Assembly: GCA_029861845.1 (NCBI GenBank)
Contig: JAOTYM010000033.1
Coordinates: 1-39,258, forward strand
Direction: 5' to 3'
DNA: 39,258 nucleotides
DNA from: Gammaproteobacteria bacterium
Lineage (GTDB): Bacteria; Pseudomonadota; Gammaproteobacteria; Acidiferrobacterales; SPGG2
Shown piece after piece: positions 18,530-26,849 of this stretch. The notes below the pieces were generated by a model, which was not told the DNA's origin, searched no databases, and saw only the letters and a program-made list of their open reading frames with translations. Position 1 is the stretch's first letter, and every line of letters begins with the position of its first letter. The position numbers were made by a program, and so were the translations under genes.

Positions 18530-19405
18530 ATGACGGGCCTGATTTTTTTGGCGTTGCTTATTCTCGCTGGCACCATCTGGTTGCTGGTGCGGCCCTGGGC
18601 CCCTGCTGGGGAACGGCACGGCGAGCGCTACCACCAACTACAGCTTGTACGTGAGCGGCTGCTTGTACAGCTCGGCGAATTGGAAGCGGAGATGGCCAAT
18701 CAAGGTGTGGATGCACAAGTGGCGCACGATGAGAAACGACGGCTGGAAGCACAGTTGGCCGATGTCTTGCGTACGCTTGAAGAGCTAGAAACATCATCCG
18801 ACGATCAGCCGGCGGCGCTTACAACATCTGCGCGTCGCGCCACGGTTGTCGTATTGGGGCTGGGACTGCCACTGATTACCGTTTTGCTGTTTATCGGTAC
18901 CAATCAGCCAATTTCACAACGCTTGGCGTCCAAGGGGGTCGCGGTCGCGCAGACACCGCAGGTGCCGCCCATGGCGCTGGAAATGGTGGATCGTTTGGAG
19001 AAACGTTTGGCCCAGCAGCCCAATGATGCAGTCGGTTGGGCGAGATTGGGGCGCTCCTACCAGGTTCTCAACCGCATATCCGACGCCAAGGCTGCCTACG
19101 CCAAGGCCTACCAGTTGGCGCCGGAAAACTCCCAGCTGCTGTCCGAGTACGCGGCGCTCTTGTATAGCGAGAACCCAAGACAAACCAGTGGTCAAGTTTT
19201 CACGCTATTTAGCAAGCTGCGCGAATTGAACCCAGATCATCCCGGTGCCTTATGGTTTCTTGGTATGGCCGCGTATGAGAAAGGCGAGTTCCGTGTAGCG
19301 GTAAACTCCTGGGAGCACTTGGCAAAGCAGTTACCGGCGAACAGTCAGGTTCTGCCGCAGGTACGTCATGCTATCGCCGAAGCGCAGTCGCGCCTCCAAG
19401 AATAA
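18530..19405 (+). CDS. ccmI: Cytochrome c maturation protein CcmI (TPR apocytochrome chaperone)
   Basis: Binds apocytochrome c and hands it to the CcmFH lyase. The 291-residue protein has the two-helix membrane module at the N-terminus (first helix about 2-20, LIFLALLILAGTIWLLVRPW; second about 102-122). A coiled-coil cytoplasmic loop lies between them (ERLLVQLGELEAEMAN). TPR repeats fill the C-terminal part (GWARLGRSYQVLNRISDAKA, then SQLLSEYAALLYSEN, GALWFLGMAAYEKGEF). It starts 3 bp after ccmH and ends 9 bp from the convergent end of ccmG. Confidence 0.95.
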   Translation: MTGLIFLALLILAGTIWLLVRPWAPAGERHGERYHQLQLVRERLLVQLGELEAEMANQGVDAQVAHDEKRRLEAQLADVLRTLEELETSSDDQPAALTTSARRATVVVLGLGLPLITVLLFIGTNQPISQRLASKGVAVAQTPQVPPMALEMVDRLEKRLAQQPNDAVGWARLGRSYQVLNRISDAKAAYAKAYQLAPENSQLLSEYAALLYSENPRQTSGQVFTLFSKLRELNPDHPGALWFLGMAAYEKGEFRVAVNSWEHLAKQLPANSQVLPQVRHAIAEAQSRLQE

Positions 19406-19414
19406 GCGCTGTCA

Positions 19415-19966
19415 TCAACCGCTAGCCGCCTTGAGCTCTTGGATCTTCGGAACCAGGACTTCGCGCAGGACCCCAGCATCGATCGGACCGATGTGCTTAT
19501 AGCGTATGACGCCTTTTGCATCGATGACAAAAGTTTCGGGAACCCCGTAGACACCGAGCTCAATGCCGACGCGGCCGTCGGTATCCATGAGGCTTACTTG
19601 GTAGGGATTGCCGTGGTCCGCTAACCATTTAAGGCCATCGGTCCTTTCGTCTTTATAGTCGAGTCCAATTATCGGTGCGACTCCCTGGCGGGCGATTTCC
19701 ATAAGCAGCGGATGTTCAACCTTGCAAGCGACGCACCACGACGCCCACACGTTGATCAAGTAGACTTGCCCGTTCAAATTCTTGGCGGATACTTGTCGGG
19801 TTGGTTCGTGTAGTACCGGCAACGTAAACGACGGCAGTGGCTTGCCGACTAAAGGTGAAGGAATCGTGCGCGGCGATAGCTTGCCCGCCTGCATTTGTGA
19901 CAGCGCATATGCTAGCAATAGGCCGAGCGCGGCGAACGAACCGATCGGGATAAGAAACTTTTTCAC
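19415..19966 (-). CDS. ccmG: Thiol:disulfide oxidoreductase CcmG/DsbE
   Basis: Membrane-tethered thioredoxin-like protein that delivers reducing power to CcmH or apocytochrome. The 183-residue protein has an N-terminal membrane anchor (about residues 3-22), the CcmG-type entry LVGKPLPSFTLPVL and the active site WASWCVACKVEHP. The cis-Pro region GVPETFVIDAKGVIRYKHIG is also present. The active site is WCVAC rather than the WCPTC of E. coli. The GTG start overlaps the ccmE stop (GTGA). It is the last gene of the minus-strand ccmABCDEG unit. Confidence 0.97.
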   Translation of the reverse strand: MKKFLIPIGSFAALGLLLAYALSQMQAGKLSPRTIPSPLVGKPLPSFTLPVLHEPTRQVSAKNLNGQVYLINVWASWCVACKVEHPLLMEIARQGVAPIIGLDYKDERTDGLKWLADHGNPYQVSLMDTDGRVGIELGVYGVPETFVIDAKGVIRYKHIGPIDAGVLREVLVPKIQELKAASG

Positions 19967-20388
19967 TCGTCCTTGGCGTGCTTGGCGATGGCGCCGGCGA
20001 CTTCTGGTGGCATGTAGTTTTCGTCATGCTTGGCGAGTACCTCGTCGGCGACAAACCTATTATTCGCCATAAGCCGGCCTTGTGCGACAATCCCTTGCCC
20101 CTCACGAAATAGGTCGGGCAAGATGCCATCATAATGCACACTGATTTTTGCGTTCATATCAGTGACAACGAAATCTACTTTCGTGCCATTTTTCTTGACG
20201 CTGCCTTGTTCAACAAGGCCGCCGACGCGAAAGCGTTGTGCCTGCGGCGCTTCGCCAGCTAGCACCTCCGTGGGACTATAGAAAAATACCAGATTGCTAC
20301 GAAACGCGTTTAGCACGAATAATGCGGCGATAGTAAAGCCCACAACGCTAGCCACAATAACCGCCATTCTTTTGTGTCGTGGTTTCAT
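19963..20388 (-). CDS. ccmE: Cytochrome c maturation haem chaperone CcmE
   Basis: Periplasmic membrane-anchored protein that binds haem covalently and passes it to CcmF. 141 residues: an N-terminal anchor (about 8-27), an OB-fold beta domain with RFRVGGLVEQGSVKK, VDFVVTD and GILPDLFREGQGIVAQG, and the haem-binding histidine in LAKHDENYMPPEV near residue 125. The HDENY form is the common proteobacterial one. The ATG overlaps the ccmD stop (ATGA). Confidence 0.98.
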   Translation of the reverse strand: MKPRHKRMAVIVASVVGFTIAALFVLNAFRSNLVFFYSPTEVLAGEAPQAQRFRVGGLVEQGSVKKNGTKVDFVVTDMNAKISVHYDGILPDLFREGQGIVAQGRLMANNRFVADEVLAKHDENYMPPEVAGAIAKHAKDE

Positions 20389-20558
20389 TTCTCTTGGACT
20401 GTTTGTGAAACTATAAACTGGCGCAAGGCTTTAAGCACCACGCCTCGCCGTCGCATGGGTATAATCACGTTAATGACCAGAACGAAAATCGCGAAACCAT
20501 AGGCGCTCCAGACATAGCCACCATATCCACCCATCGAGATAAATTCTGACCAGCTCAT
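20385..20558 (-). CDS. ccmD: Haem exporter small protein CcmD
   Basis: Small single-span membrane protein (57 residues) that helps release holo-CcmE from the CcmABC complex. It starts MSWSEFISMGGYGGYVWSAY, typical of CcmD, then one hydrophobic helix and a basic tail (MRRRGVVLKALRQF). The ATG at 20558 overlaps the ccmC stop (ATGA). A longer in-frame start 11 codons upstream would overlap ccmC and is rejected. Confidence 0.95.
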   Translation of the reverse strand: MSWSEFISMGGYGGYVWSAYGFAIFVLVINVIIPMRRRGVVLKALRQFIVSQTVQEK

Positions 20559-21292
20559 TGCGCTTTTGTTCCCACTACCTCTGCGACCCATCGCGTATGC
20601 TTTTCGCGCTCCAAAATCGCGTAACGCATGCGCATTAAGACAACAGTAGCAAAATAAAGCTTGAAACCAATGAACATCATCAGCAGCGGCACCAGCATAC
20701 TAGGATGAATGGAGGGTGCGCCTAGTTTACTGACTGAGGCCGGTTGATGCAGGGTATTCCACCATTCGACGGAGAAATGGATGATGGGAATATTCACGAC
20801 GCCGACTAGGGCAAGGACAGCGGCGGCCCGGGCCGCCCGACGCGGTTCTTCGATGCTCGCCTCCAGCGCCATAAATCCGATGTAAAGAAACAACAGGATG
20901 AGTTCTGAGGTTAGCCGTGCGTCCCAAACCCACCAAGTGCCCCACATGGGCTTGCCCCATATTGAACCCGTGACCAGCGTAACAAGGGTAAATGATGCGC
21001 CGATTGGCGCGCAGGCGCTGGCCAGAACCTCAGCGAGCTTTGTCTTCCATGTGAGCCCTAATGCGCCGGCGGCTGCCATAATGACATAGACAAACATGGA
21101 CATCCAGGCACTAGGGACATGGAGAAATATGATGCGATAGCTTTCACCCTGTTGATAGTCAGTCGGTGCTACGAATAGGCCCCAGTACAAGCCAACCGCG
21201 AGCAACAGCACGGTCAATACCCCGAGCCAAGGGATAAGGCGTCCCGCCAATGGGTAGAAGTTCTTAGGAGAGGCGTATTTTTTGTATATCAA
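20555..21292 (-). CDS. ccmC: Haem exporter permease CcmC
   Basis: Six-helix inner-membrane protein that presents haem to CcmE in the periplasm. The 245-residue protein has the tryptophan-rich motif WGTWWVWDARLTSE near residue 124 and the flanking haem-ligand histidine regions (IFLHVPSAWMSMF before it, IIHFSVEWWNTLHQPAS after it). The best start is TTG at 21292, 10 bases after the ccmB stop; no nearby ATG keeps the conserved N-terminal helix complete. Confidence 0.97.
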   Translation of the reverse strand: MIYKKYASPKNFYPLAGRLIPWLGVLTVLLLAVGLYWGLFVAPTDYQQGESYRIIFLHVPSAWMSMFVYVIMAAAGALGLTWKTKLAEVLASACAPIGASFTLVTLVTGSIWGKPMWGTWWVWDARLTSELILLFLYIGFMALEASIEEPRRAARAAAVLALVGVVNIPIIHFSVEWWNTLHQPASVSKLGAPSIHPSMLVPLLMMFIGFKLYFATVVLMRMRYAILEREKHTRWVAEVVGTKAQ

Positions 21293-21302
21293 TGTTGCAC
21301 GC

Positions 21303-21986
21303 TCAGTCGAGTGAGATTCGCAAGGCGATAGCGGTAACCCAAGGGGTAAAGATCACAGACAATACCAAGAGGGCTGCCAACAGCGACAGGTGGGCTTCCA
21401 CATCCATACCCAAGGCGTGGGTTGATACCGCCCCAGCACCAAATATGAGCACCGGAGTATACAACGGCAAAACCAGCAACGAAAGCAACACCCCGCCACC
21501 ACGCAACCCCAGTGTCAGCGCCGCACCAACGCTTCCAATGAGGCTTAACACAGGTGTCCCCAGCAGCAGTGACGCAACAAGTATTCCCATATTTTCATAC
21601 TGAAAGTTTAGTTGTAGCGCTAACAGGGGTGAAATCAGCACTAACGGTAGGCCGGTAAGCAACCAATGGGCCATTATTTTGGCGAGGACAAGCGTCGTCA
21701 ACGGGTGCGGTGTAAGGGTAAGCTGTTCTAGCGTGCCATCGGCGTAGTCGTTGGCGAACAGGCGGCTCAGCGACAACATGGTTGCTAACAGTGCGGCTAC
21801 CCAGATTACTCCTGGGGCCATAGTGCTCAACAGGTTTGGTTCGGGCCCGACCCCGAGCGGGAACAGGCTACCGACGATGATAAAAAAGACAAGTGGTGTG
21901 AGAACATCCGTGCTGCGGCGTAAAGCTACTGTAACATCCCGTACAAACACGCAGCGGACAGCGACGAACAGACTGGATGAAGTCAC
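21303..21986 (-). CDS. ccmB: Haem exporter permease CcmB
   Basis: Membrane subunit paired with the ATPase CcmA. About 227 residues, with an N-terminal cytoplasmic segment FVRDVTVALRRSTDVLTPLVFF, six hydrophobic segments, and the conserved DYADGTLEQL region near residue 80. I set the start at the GTG at 21986, which overlaps the ccmA stop as GTGA. The longer frame to 22061 runs through ccmA and adds residues without family resemblance. Confidence 0.95.
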   Translation of the reverse strand: MTSSSLFVAVRCVFVRDVTVALRRSTDVLTPLVFFIIVGSLFPLGVGPEPNLLSTMAPGVIWVAALLATMLSLSRLFANDYADGTLEQLTLTPHPLTTLVLAKIMAHWLLTGLPLVLISPLLALQLNFQYENMGILVASLLLGTPVLSLIGSVGAALTLGLRGGGVLLSLLVLPLYTPVLIFGAGAVSTHALGMDVEAHLSLLAALLVLSVIFTPWVTAIALRISLD

Positions 21987-22600
21987 GAGTCGAGAGTAAT
22001 GTGTTGAGTGGCCTTGGCACCACAGGCGATTTTTTGGTGGGACGTGACCACAACCATGCACCCACGCGTCAAGTAGTCGGTGAGGATATCTTCCATTACC
22101 GCCACGGAATCGGCATCAAGTCCGGCGAAAGGTTCGTCAAGAATCCAAAGATTCTTTTTCGAAACTAAGAGTCTCGCCAGAGCCAGGCGCCGCCGCTGTC
22201 CCTGTGACAACACTTTGGTCGGAAGATGAGCAAAGCGGGTCAATCCCATGCGTTCAAGCGCACCCTTCACCAAAGTATCAGTGCCATTGTTTAGGCGCGT
22301 TGCCACGTGTAGATTTTCTGCCGCTGTTAGATCCCCTTGCACGCCATTAGCGTGGCCAACGTACGCGAGTAAGGCCCGATAGTCGTCGCCAAGCACGTGG
22401 ATGTCAGTACTGTTCCACCTGATTTGGCCTGCGTTGGGTCGCGATAAGCCGCAGAGGGTACGCAGAAGCGTTGTCTTGCCACTACCGTTGCGACCAACTA
22501 TGTGCAATAGCTCGCCGTGCTGCAGGCTGAAGGACAGGCCGCTGACCAGCGGCCGATCACCGCGAACACATTCCACCTTGGAGGTCTCGAACCGGTTCAC
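21983..22600 (-). CDS. ccmA: Haem exporter ATP-binding protein CcmA
   Basis: ABC ATPase that powers release of holo-CcmE from CcmC. 205 residues with Walker A GRNGSGKTTLLRTLCGL near residue 37, the signature LSQGQRRRLALARLL, Walker B LWILDEPFAGLD, and the switch histidine in VVVTSHQ. GTG start at 22600. It is the first gene of the minus-strand ccmABCDEG unit, whose genes are joined by stop/start overlaps or very short gaps. Confidence 0.97.
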   Translation of the reverse strand: MNRFETSKVECVRGDRPLVSGLSFSLQHGELLHIVGRNGSGKTTLLRTLCGLSRPNAGQIRWNSTDIHVLGDDYRALLAYVGHANGVQGDLTAAENLHVATRLNNGTDTLVKGALERMGLTRFAHLPTKVLSQGQRRRLALARLLVSKKNLWILDEPFAGLDADSVAVMEDILTDYLTRGCMVVVTSHQKIACGAKATQHITLDS

Positions 22601-22745
22601 CGTGTCTGTGGCTCAGTTACGGGGAGCTGTCGTGAGGAATCATAATAGATGAAACTGTGACTTGGCAGTCACGCCTGCACTTCAGTACGACTATACTAGC
22701 CATTGATTGATGTGTGGCATCGGTGTGGACAGTCCCTGCTTCAAA

Positions 22746-22822
22746 TGGCGCCCCGGAGACGATTCGAACGTCCGACCTGCCGCTTAGGAGGCGGCTGCTC
22801 TATCCGACTGAGCTACCGGGGC
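22746..22822 (-). tRNA. tRNA-Arg (anticodon CCT)
   Basis: 77-nt cloverleaf on the minus strand. The acceptor stem GCCCCGG/CCGGGGC is perfectly paired, followed by discriminator G and an encoded CCA. The D-arm is GCTC...GAGC, the anticodon stem GCCGC/GCGGC encloses loop CTCCTAA (anticodon CCT, reads AGG), and the T-arm contains GTTCGAATC. Arginine identity follows from the anticodon. Confidence 0.96.
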
Positions 22823-22920
22823 ACTCGGTTCATTGTAGCGGAAAATCCGTGCTGGGTGCCGCTTAGGCGCGAGTGCCGCGTTAGCAGGACAGCCGCTTTG
22901 ACGGCCATCGTCGAGATTGA

Positions 22921-22996
<76 letters not shown>

Positions 22997-23247
22997 ATAA
23001 CTGCATGGTCCATGCGACCCTTAACTCTGGCTAACCACAACTGTATTCTAGAACAATTCCGCTGGACTGTGGAAGGAGTAACAACGGATCTTGGGTTAGA
23101 GTGAGGCATAGCCAGTTGTTTCGGTCGCGACTGCGATCTGCCGGCAACAGGGGATGCTAATGGCGTCGCCTTAGGGCCAACGCTCCTTCCGGGCAGGAAC
23201 GGTGTGGACTAGACTTAAATTAGGGCAAATTTCGGATAAAGCTATAG

Positions 23248-24012
23248 ATGAAGGTAGTTATTCTAGCCGGCGGGTATGGCATGCGACTATCAGAGGAAAC
23301 GGAGATCCTCCCAAAACCTATGATAGAAATCGGCGGCAAGCCGCTTCTTTGGCATCTTATGAAATTTTTTTCCACCCGGCATTTCAACGAGTTCATTGTT
23401 GCCCTAGGGTACAAAGGAGAGGTCATCAAACGCTATTTTCTACACTATCCTCAATTGCAATCCCACATGCACGTTAATTTGGAAAAGGGTTCTGTTGACA
23501 CTTCCGGTGGGGTGGATGAGGACTGGAAAATCGATCTTATTGATACTGGGCGCGACACGATGACGGGAGGCAGGCTCAAACGGCTGCGCGATCGCGTCCA
23601 AAGCACGATCATCTTTACTTACAGCGACGGTTTATCCGATATTAACCTAGAGCGGTTACTAGAATTCCACCGTTCTCACGGCAAAATAGCCACAGTAACT
23701 GCCGTTCCCCCACCTTCACGCTTCGGCCTACTTGAGATTGACAAAGATCAAGTAAGTTCGTTCAACGAGAAACCTAGAGATTCGCATGAATTGATCAACG
23801 GTGGGTTTTTTGTTCTAGAGCCGGACGCCCTAGATTACATAGACGATGACTCGACGTCATGGGAGCGGGAGCCGTGCGAAAGACTAGCCAAAGACGGGCA
23901 ACTTATGGCCTATCGCCACAACGGTTATTGGCAATGTGTTGACACGTTGCATGAGCTCCGGCTCCTACGTAATGCATGGAGTGATGGGCGAGCTCCCTGG
24001 AAAATCTGGTAG
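23248..24012 (+). CDS. rfbF: Glucose-1-phosphate cytidylyltransferase
   Basis: Makes CDP-glucose from glucose-1-phosphate and CTP, the entry step for CDP-linked deoxysugars. The 254-residue protein has the nucleotidyltransferase N-terminus VVILAGGYGMRLSEETEILP and PKPMIEIGGKPLLWHLM. It also has the segment TGRDTMTGGRLKRL, typical of the cytidylyl rather than the thymidylyl enzyme, and the metal-binding YSDGLSDI near residue 129. It is the first gene of a run of seven + strand sugar genes, and its stop shares a base with the next start. Its base composition is lower in GC than the ccm genes. Confidence 0.95.
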   Translation: MKVVILAGGYGMRLSEETEILPKPMIEIGGKPLLWHLMKFFSTRHFNEFIVALGYKGEVIKRYFLHYPQLQSHMHVNLEKGSVDTSGGVDEDWKIDLIDTGRDTMTGGRLKRLRDRVQSTIIFTYSDGLSDINLERLLEFHRSHGKIATVTAVPPPSRFGLLEIDKDQVSSFNEKPRDSHELINGGFFVLEPDALDYIDDDSTSWEREPCERLAKDGQLMAYRHNGYWQCVDTLHELRLLRNAWSDGRAPWKIW

Positions 24013-25079
24013 TGAACCCATCCTTCTGGCAAGACAAGTCCGTATTGATAACGGGGCACACGGGTTTCAAAGGTAGCTGGTTGTCGTTGTGGCTACAAGG
24101 GCTCGGAGCGAATGTCGTGGGATATGCGTTATCACCACCGACGAATCCCAATCTATTTGATGCTGCTGCAGTCGCTGAGCACATGACTTCCATTATCGGA
24201 GATGTCCGCGATGTCGACCATATTCAGTCAGTGGTGCAGCAACATCAACCCGAAATAGTCATTCACATGGCAGCACAGTCTTTGGTGCTGCCATCGTACA
24301 CCAATCCCGTCGAAACCTACGCCATAAACGTCATGGGCACAGTTAATCTACTCGAGGCGCTCCGCCATTCGGAAAGTGTCAAAGCTGCGGTCACTGTTAC
24401 CAGCGACAAGTGTTACGAAAACTACGAACGGCTTTGGGGTTACCGAGAATGTGATCCAATGGGAGGCCGCGACCCTTACTCCAGCAGCAAGGGATGTGCA
24501 GAGTTGGTGACTAGAGCGTTTCGCGGCTCTTATTTTTCTGAGACTGGCCTGGGAGAAAACCATCTGGCCCTGGCTAGCGCGAGAGCTGGAAACGTGATCG
24601 GCGGCGGGGATTGGGCCCCGCATCGACTAGTTCCAGATATTATAGAATCATTCGCTAGAGGAACGTCGGTCAAGATACGTAACCCACACGCTATCCGTCC
24701 TTGGCAGCACGTGCTGGAACCATTAACCGGTTATTTGCAGTTGGCCGAGAGATTGTGGAAAGACGGTATGACGTATGCAGAAGGCTGGAATTTCGGTCCG
24801 AGTGACGATGATGCTAAACCTGTATCTTGGGTTGTCGACGAGCTTGCTAGGCTTTGGGGAGATGGGGCTCGGTGGGAAACAGCCTCTGATGTACATGCTC
24901 CCGAAAGCAACTATTTGAAGCTTGATTCGTCCAAGGCCAAGGCAAAATTGGATTGGAAGCCGAAACTGTCTCTGCCCCAGGCACTAGAGTGGACGGTACA
25001 ATGGTACAAGACCTACTATCGTGACCAACCATTGATTCGAGAAGTAACACGAGAACAGATCTCGTATTTTCAGGGATAG
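24012..25079 (+). CDS. rfbG: CDP-glucose 4,6-dehydratase
   Basis: Converts CDP-glucose to CDP-4-dehydro-6-deoxyglucose. The 355-residue protein is an extended SDR with the Rossmann motif GHTGFKGSWLSLWL near residue 15, the catalytic Tyr-Lys pair in DPYSSSKGCAELV, and AGNVIGGGDWAPHRLVPD, characteristic of this enzyme. The GTG start overlaps the rfbF TAG by one base. The 3-dehydrase (rfbH, ddhC) that would lead to 3,6-dideoxy sugars is absent, so the product probably keeps its C3 position for methylation. Confidence 0.95.
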   Translation: MNPSFWQDKSVLITGHTGFKGSWLSLWLQGLGANVVGYALSPPTNPNLFDAAAVAEHMTSIIGDVRDVDHIQSVVQQHQPEIVIHMAAQSLVLPSYTNPVETYAINVMGTVNLLEALRHSESVKAAVTVTSDKCYENYERLWGYRECDPMGGRDPYSSSKGCAELVTRAFRGSYFSETGLGENHLALASARAGNVIGGGDWAPHRLVPDIIESFARGTSVKIRNPHAIRPWQHVLEPLTGYLQLAERLWKDGMTYAEGWNFGPSDDDAKPVSWVVDELARLWGDGARWETASDVHAPESNYLKLDSSKAKAKLDWKPKLSLPQALEWTVQWYKTYYRDQPLIREVTREQISYFQG

Positions 25080-25089
25080 AGCAACTCTA

Positions 25090-26322
25090 ATGGTCGCAAA
25101 ATGTCGCTTCTGCGGCACTCGATTAGAAAATACGTTTGTTGATCTGGGCATGTCGCCCCTTTCCAATTCGTACCTTACATCAGAGCAGCTCACACGCGTA
25201 GAATCGTTCTATCCCTTGCATGTGTACGTATGCGGCGTCTGTTTTCTAGTTCAATTAGAAGACTTTGAAACCCCAGAACAGATCTTTCGGCACTACGCGT
25301 ATTTCTCTTCTTACTCGGAGAGTTGGCTTAGACATGCTCGCGCCTATACCAACAATGTCGTGGAGCGTTTTGGTATAGGTGGAGAAAGTCAAGTAGTCGA
25401 AATCGCAAGCAATGACGGATATCTGTTACGTAATTTCAAGGACCGAGGTATACGCATACTCGGCATCGAACCGGCACGCAACGTCGCGCAGACAGCAATA
25501 GAGTCCGGGATTCCAACGTTGACGAGGTTTTTTGGAGCTGACACGGCGCGGCATGTAGTGTCTGAATATGGACCAGCAGATCTTCTGATCGGGAATAATG
25601 TCCTGGCTCACGTGCCAGATCTCAATGACTTCGTAGCAGGTCTACGAATTTTGCTTAGTATTGATGGAATCCTCACGATGGAATTTCCTCATGTGTTTCG
25701 TCTAATGCAAAACAATCAGTTTGATACAATTTACCATGAGCACTTCTCTTATTTCTCCTTCTTAACGGTCGAACGAGTGTTTGCGCATCATAAACTGTCC
25801 GTATTTGACGTAGAGGAGCTATCCACGCACGGTGGCTCACTACGTATATTCGTGAAGCATGAGAACGACAATGCCAAAGTGGTGACAAGACAAGTGAAGG
25901 AATTGAGGGAAAAAGAGCAAGAAGCGGGTTTGCAAGACCTTGCAACGTACGCTTGTTTCGAGGGCAAAGTACAACAGATAAAACGCGATCTTTTAGAGTT
26001 TCTAATCAAGGTCAAACGATCTCATAAAACGATAGCGGGATACGGAGCACCTGCCAAAGGCAGTACATTGCTAAATTATTGCGGCATTAGAACGGATCTT
26101 CTCGAGTACACTGTAGACCGCAGCCCTCACAAGCAGAACTTGTTCCTCCCGGGAGTTCACCTGCCCGTGTTTGCGCCAGAGAAGATCCGAGAGACAAAAC
26201 CTAACTACGTACTTATACTTGCTTGGAATTTGCGTACGGAGATCATGGAGCAGATGTCGTTTGTCCAAAACTGGGGCGGCAGATTTGTGACTCCAATTCC
26301 GTGCGTGGAGGTCTTCGATTGA
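25090..26322 (+). CDS. Sugar C-methyltransferase (TylC3/NovU-like)
   Basis: SAM-dependent methyltransferase of 410 residues, probably adding a methyl group to carbon of the nucleotide-linked 4-ketosugar. Domains in order: an N-terminal zinc-binding segment with two CxxC pairs (CRFCG near residue 5, CGVCF near residue 49), the SAM-binding core with VVEIASNDGYLLRNF near residue 102, and a Tyr-Glu-His segment IYHEHFSYFS near residue 218, matching the catalytic region of sugar C-methyltransferases such as TcaB9. A C-terminal Rossmann-like domain carries IAGYGAPAKGSTLLNY. Gene position after rfbFG supports a CDP-6-deoxy-4-ketohexose substrate; the exact carbon methylated cannot be read from the sequence. 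Confidence 0.88.
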   Translation: MVAKCRFCGTRLENTFVDLGMSPLSNSYLTSEQLTRVESFYPLHVYVCGVCFLVQLEDFETPEQIFRHYAYFSSYSESWLRHARAYTNNVVERFGIGGESQVVEIASNDGYLLRNFKDRGIRILGIEPARNVAQTAIESGIPTLTRFFGADTARHVVSEYGPADLLIGNNVLAHVPDLNDFVAGLRILLSIDGILTMEFPHVFRLMQNNQFDTIYHEHFSYFSFLTVERVFAHHKLSVFDVEELSTHGGSLRIFVKHENDNAKVVTRQVKELREKEQEAGLQDLATYACFEGKVQQIKRDLLEFLIKVKRSHKTIAGYGAPAKGSTLLNYCGIRTDLLEYTVDRSPHKQNLFLPGVHLPVFAPEKIRETKPNYVLILAWNLRTEIMEQMSFVQNWGGRFVTPIPCVEVFD

Positions 26323-26849
26323 AATTTTCTGAGACCAAGCTAAAAGGGGCCTACATTATTGACATCGAGCCAATAGAAGACGAGCGCGGCTTCTTTGCAC
26401 GCAGTTGGTGCGCGGAAGAATTTTCAGCCCACGGCCTTAACCAACGGTTGGTACAATGTAATATCTCCTTCAATAGGAAAAAGGGCACGTTGCGTGGCAT
26501 GCACTATCAGGCGGAACCATATCAAGAGGCCAAACTAGTAAGGTGTACCATGGGTGCGATCTACGACGTGATCATTGATTTGCGCCGAGAGTCGCCTACC
26601 TTCAAGCAATGGGTAAGAGTGGAGCTGATAGCTAGTAACCGCCGTACGCTTTATGTGCCAGAGCGATTTGCCCATGGATTTCAAACCCTGGAGGATAATA
26701 CAGAGGTGTTTTATCAAATGTCGGAGTTCCATCACCAAGAATATCAAAGAGGTAACAGATGGAATGACCCAGCCTTCGGTATAGTGTGGCCGATCTCGAG
26801 CCCCAGTGTGTCGCCGCGCGACCGCAGCTACCCGGACTTCGAGGGGTGA
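26319..26849 (+). CDS. dTDP-4-dehydrorhamnose 3,5-epimerase-like sugar epimerase
   Basis: Cupin-fold epimerase of the RfbC/RmlC family, 176 residues. The catalytic-base histidine lies in GTLRGMHYQ, followed by EAKLVRC; further conserved segments are IYDVIIDLRRESPTF and VPERFAHGFQTLEDNTEV. In this context it should epimerise the C-methylated CDP-ketosugar at C3 and/or C5, as NovW does for dTDP-noviose. The start is decided by a strong site: GGAGG at 26307-26311 lies 7 bp before a TTG at 26319 that overlaps the previous stop (TTGA). A longer open frame from 26223 lies inside the methyltransferase gene and is rejected. Confidence 0.9.
   Translation: MKFSETKLKGAYIIDIEPIEDERGFFARSWCAEEFSAHGLNQRLVQCNISFNRKKGTLRGMHYQAEPYQEAKLVRCTMGAIYDVIIDLRRESPTFKQWVRVELIASNRRTLYVPERFAHGFQTLEDNTEVFYQMSEFHHQEYQRGNRWNDPAFGIVWPISSPSVSPRDRSYPDFEG

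Noticed and set aside
21987..22061. Longer start for ccmB
   Set aside because: It runs through ccmA in another frame; the GTG at 21986 overlapping the ccmA stop fits family length.
23090..23247. JUMPstart/ops element before the sugar cluster
   Set aside because: I looked for GGCGGTAG-type motifs and found no acceptable match.
26223..26318. Longer start for the 3,5-epimerase
   Set aside because: The extension lies inside the methyltransferase gene and adds non-family residues; a GGAGG site sets the TTG at 26319.
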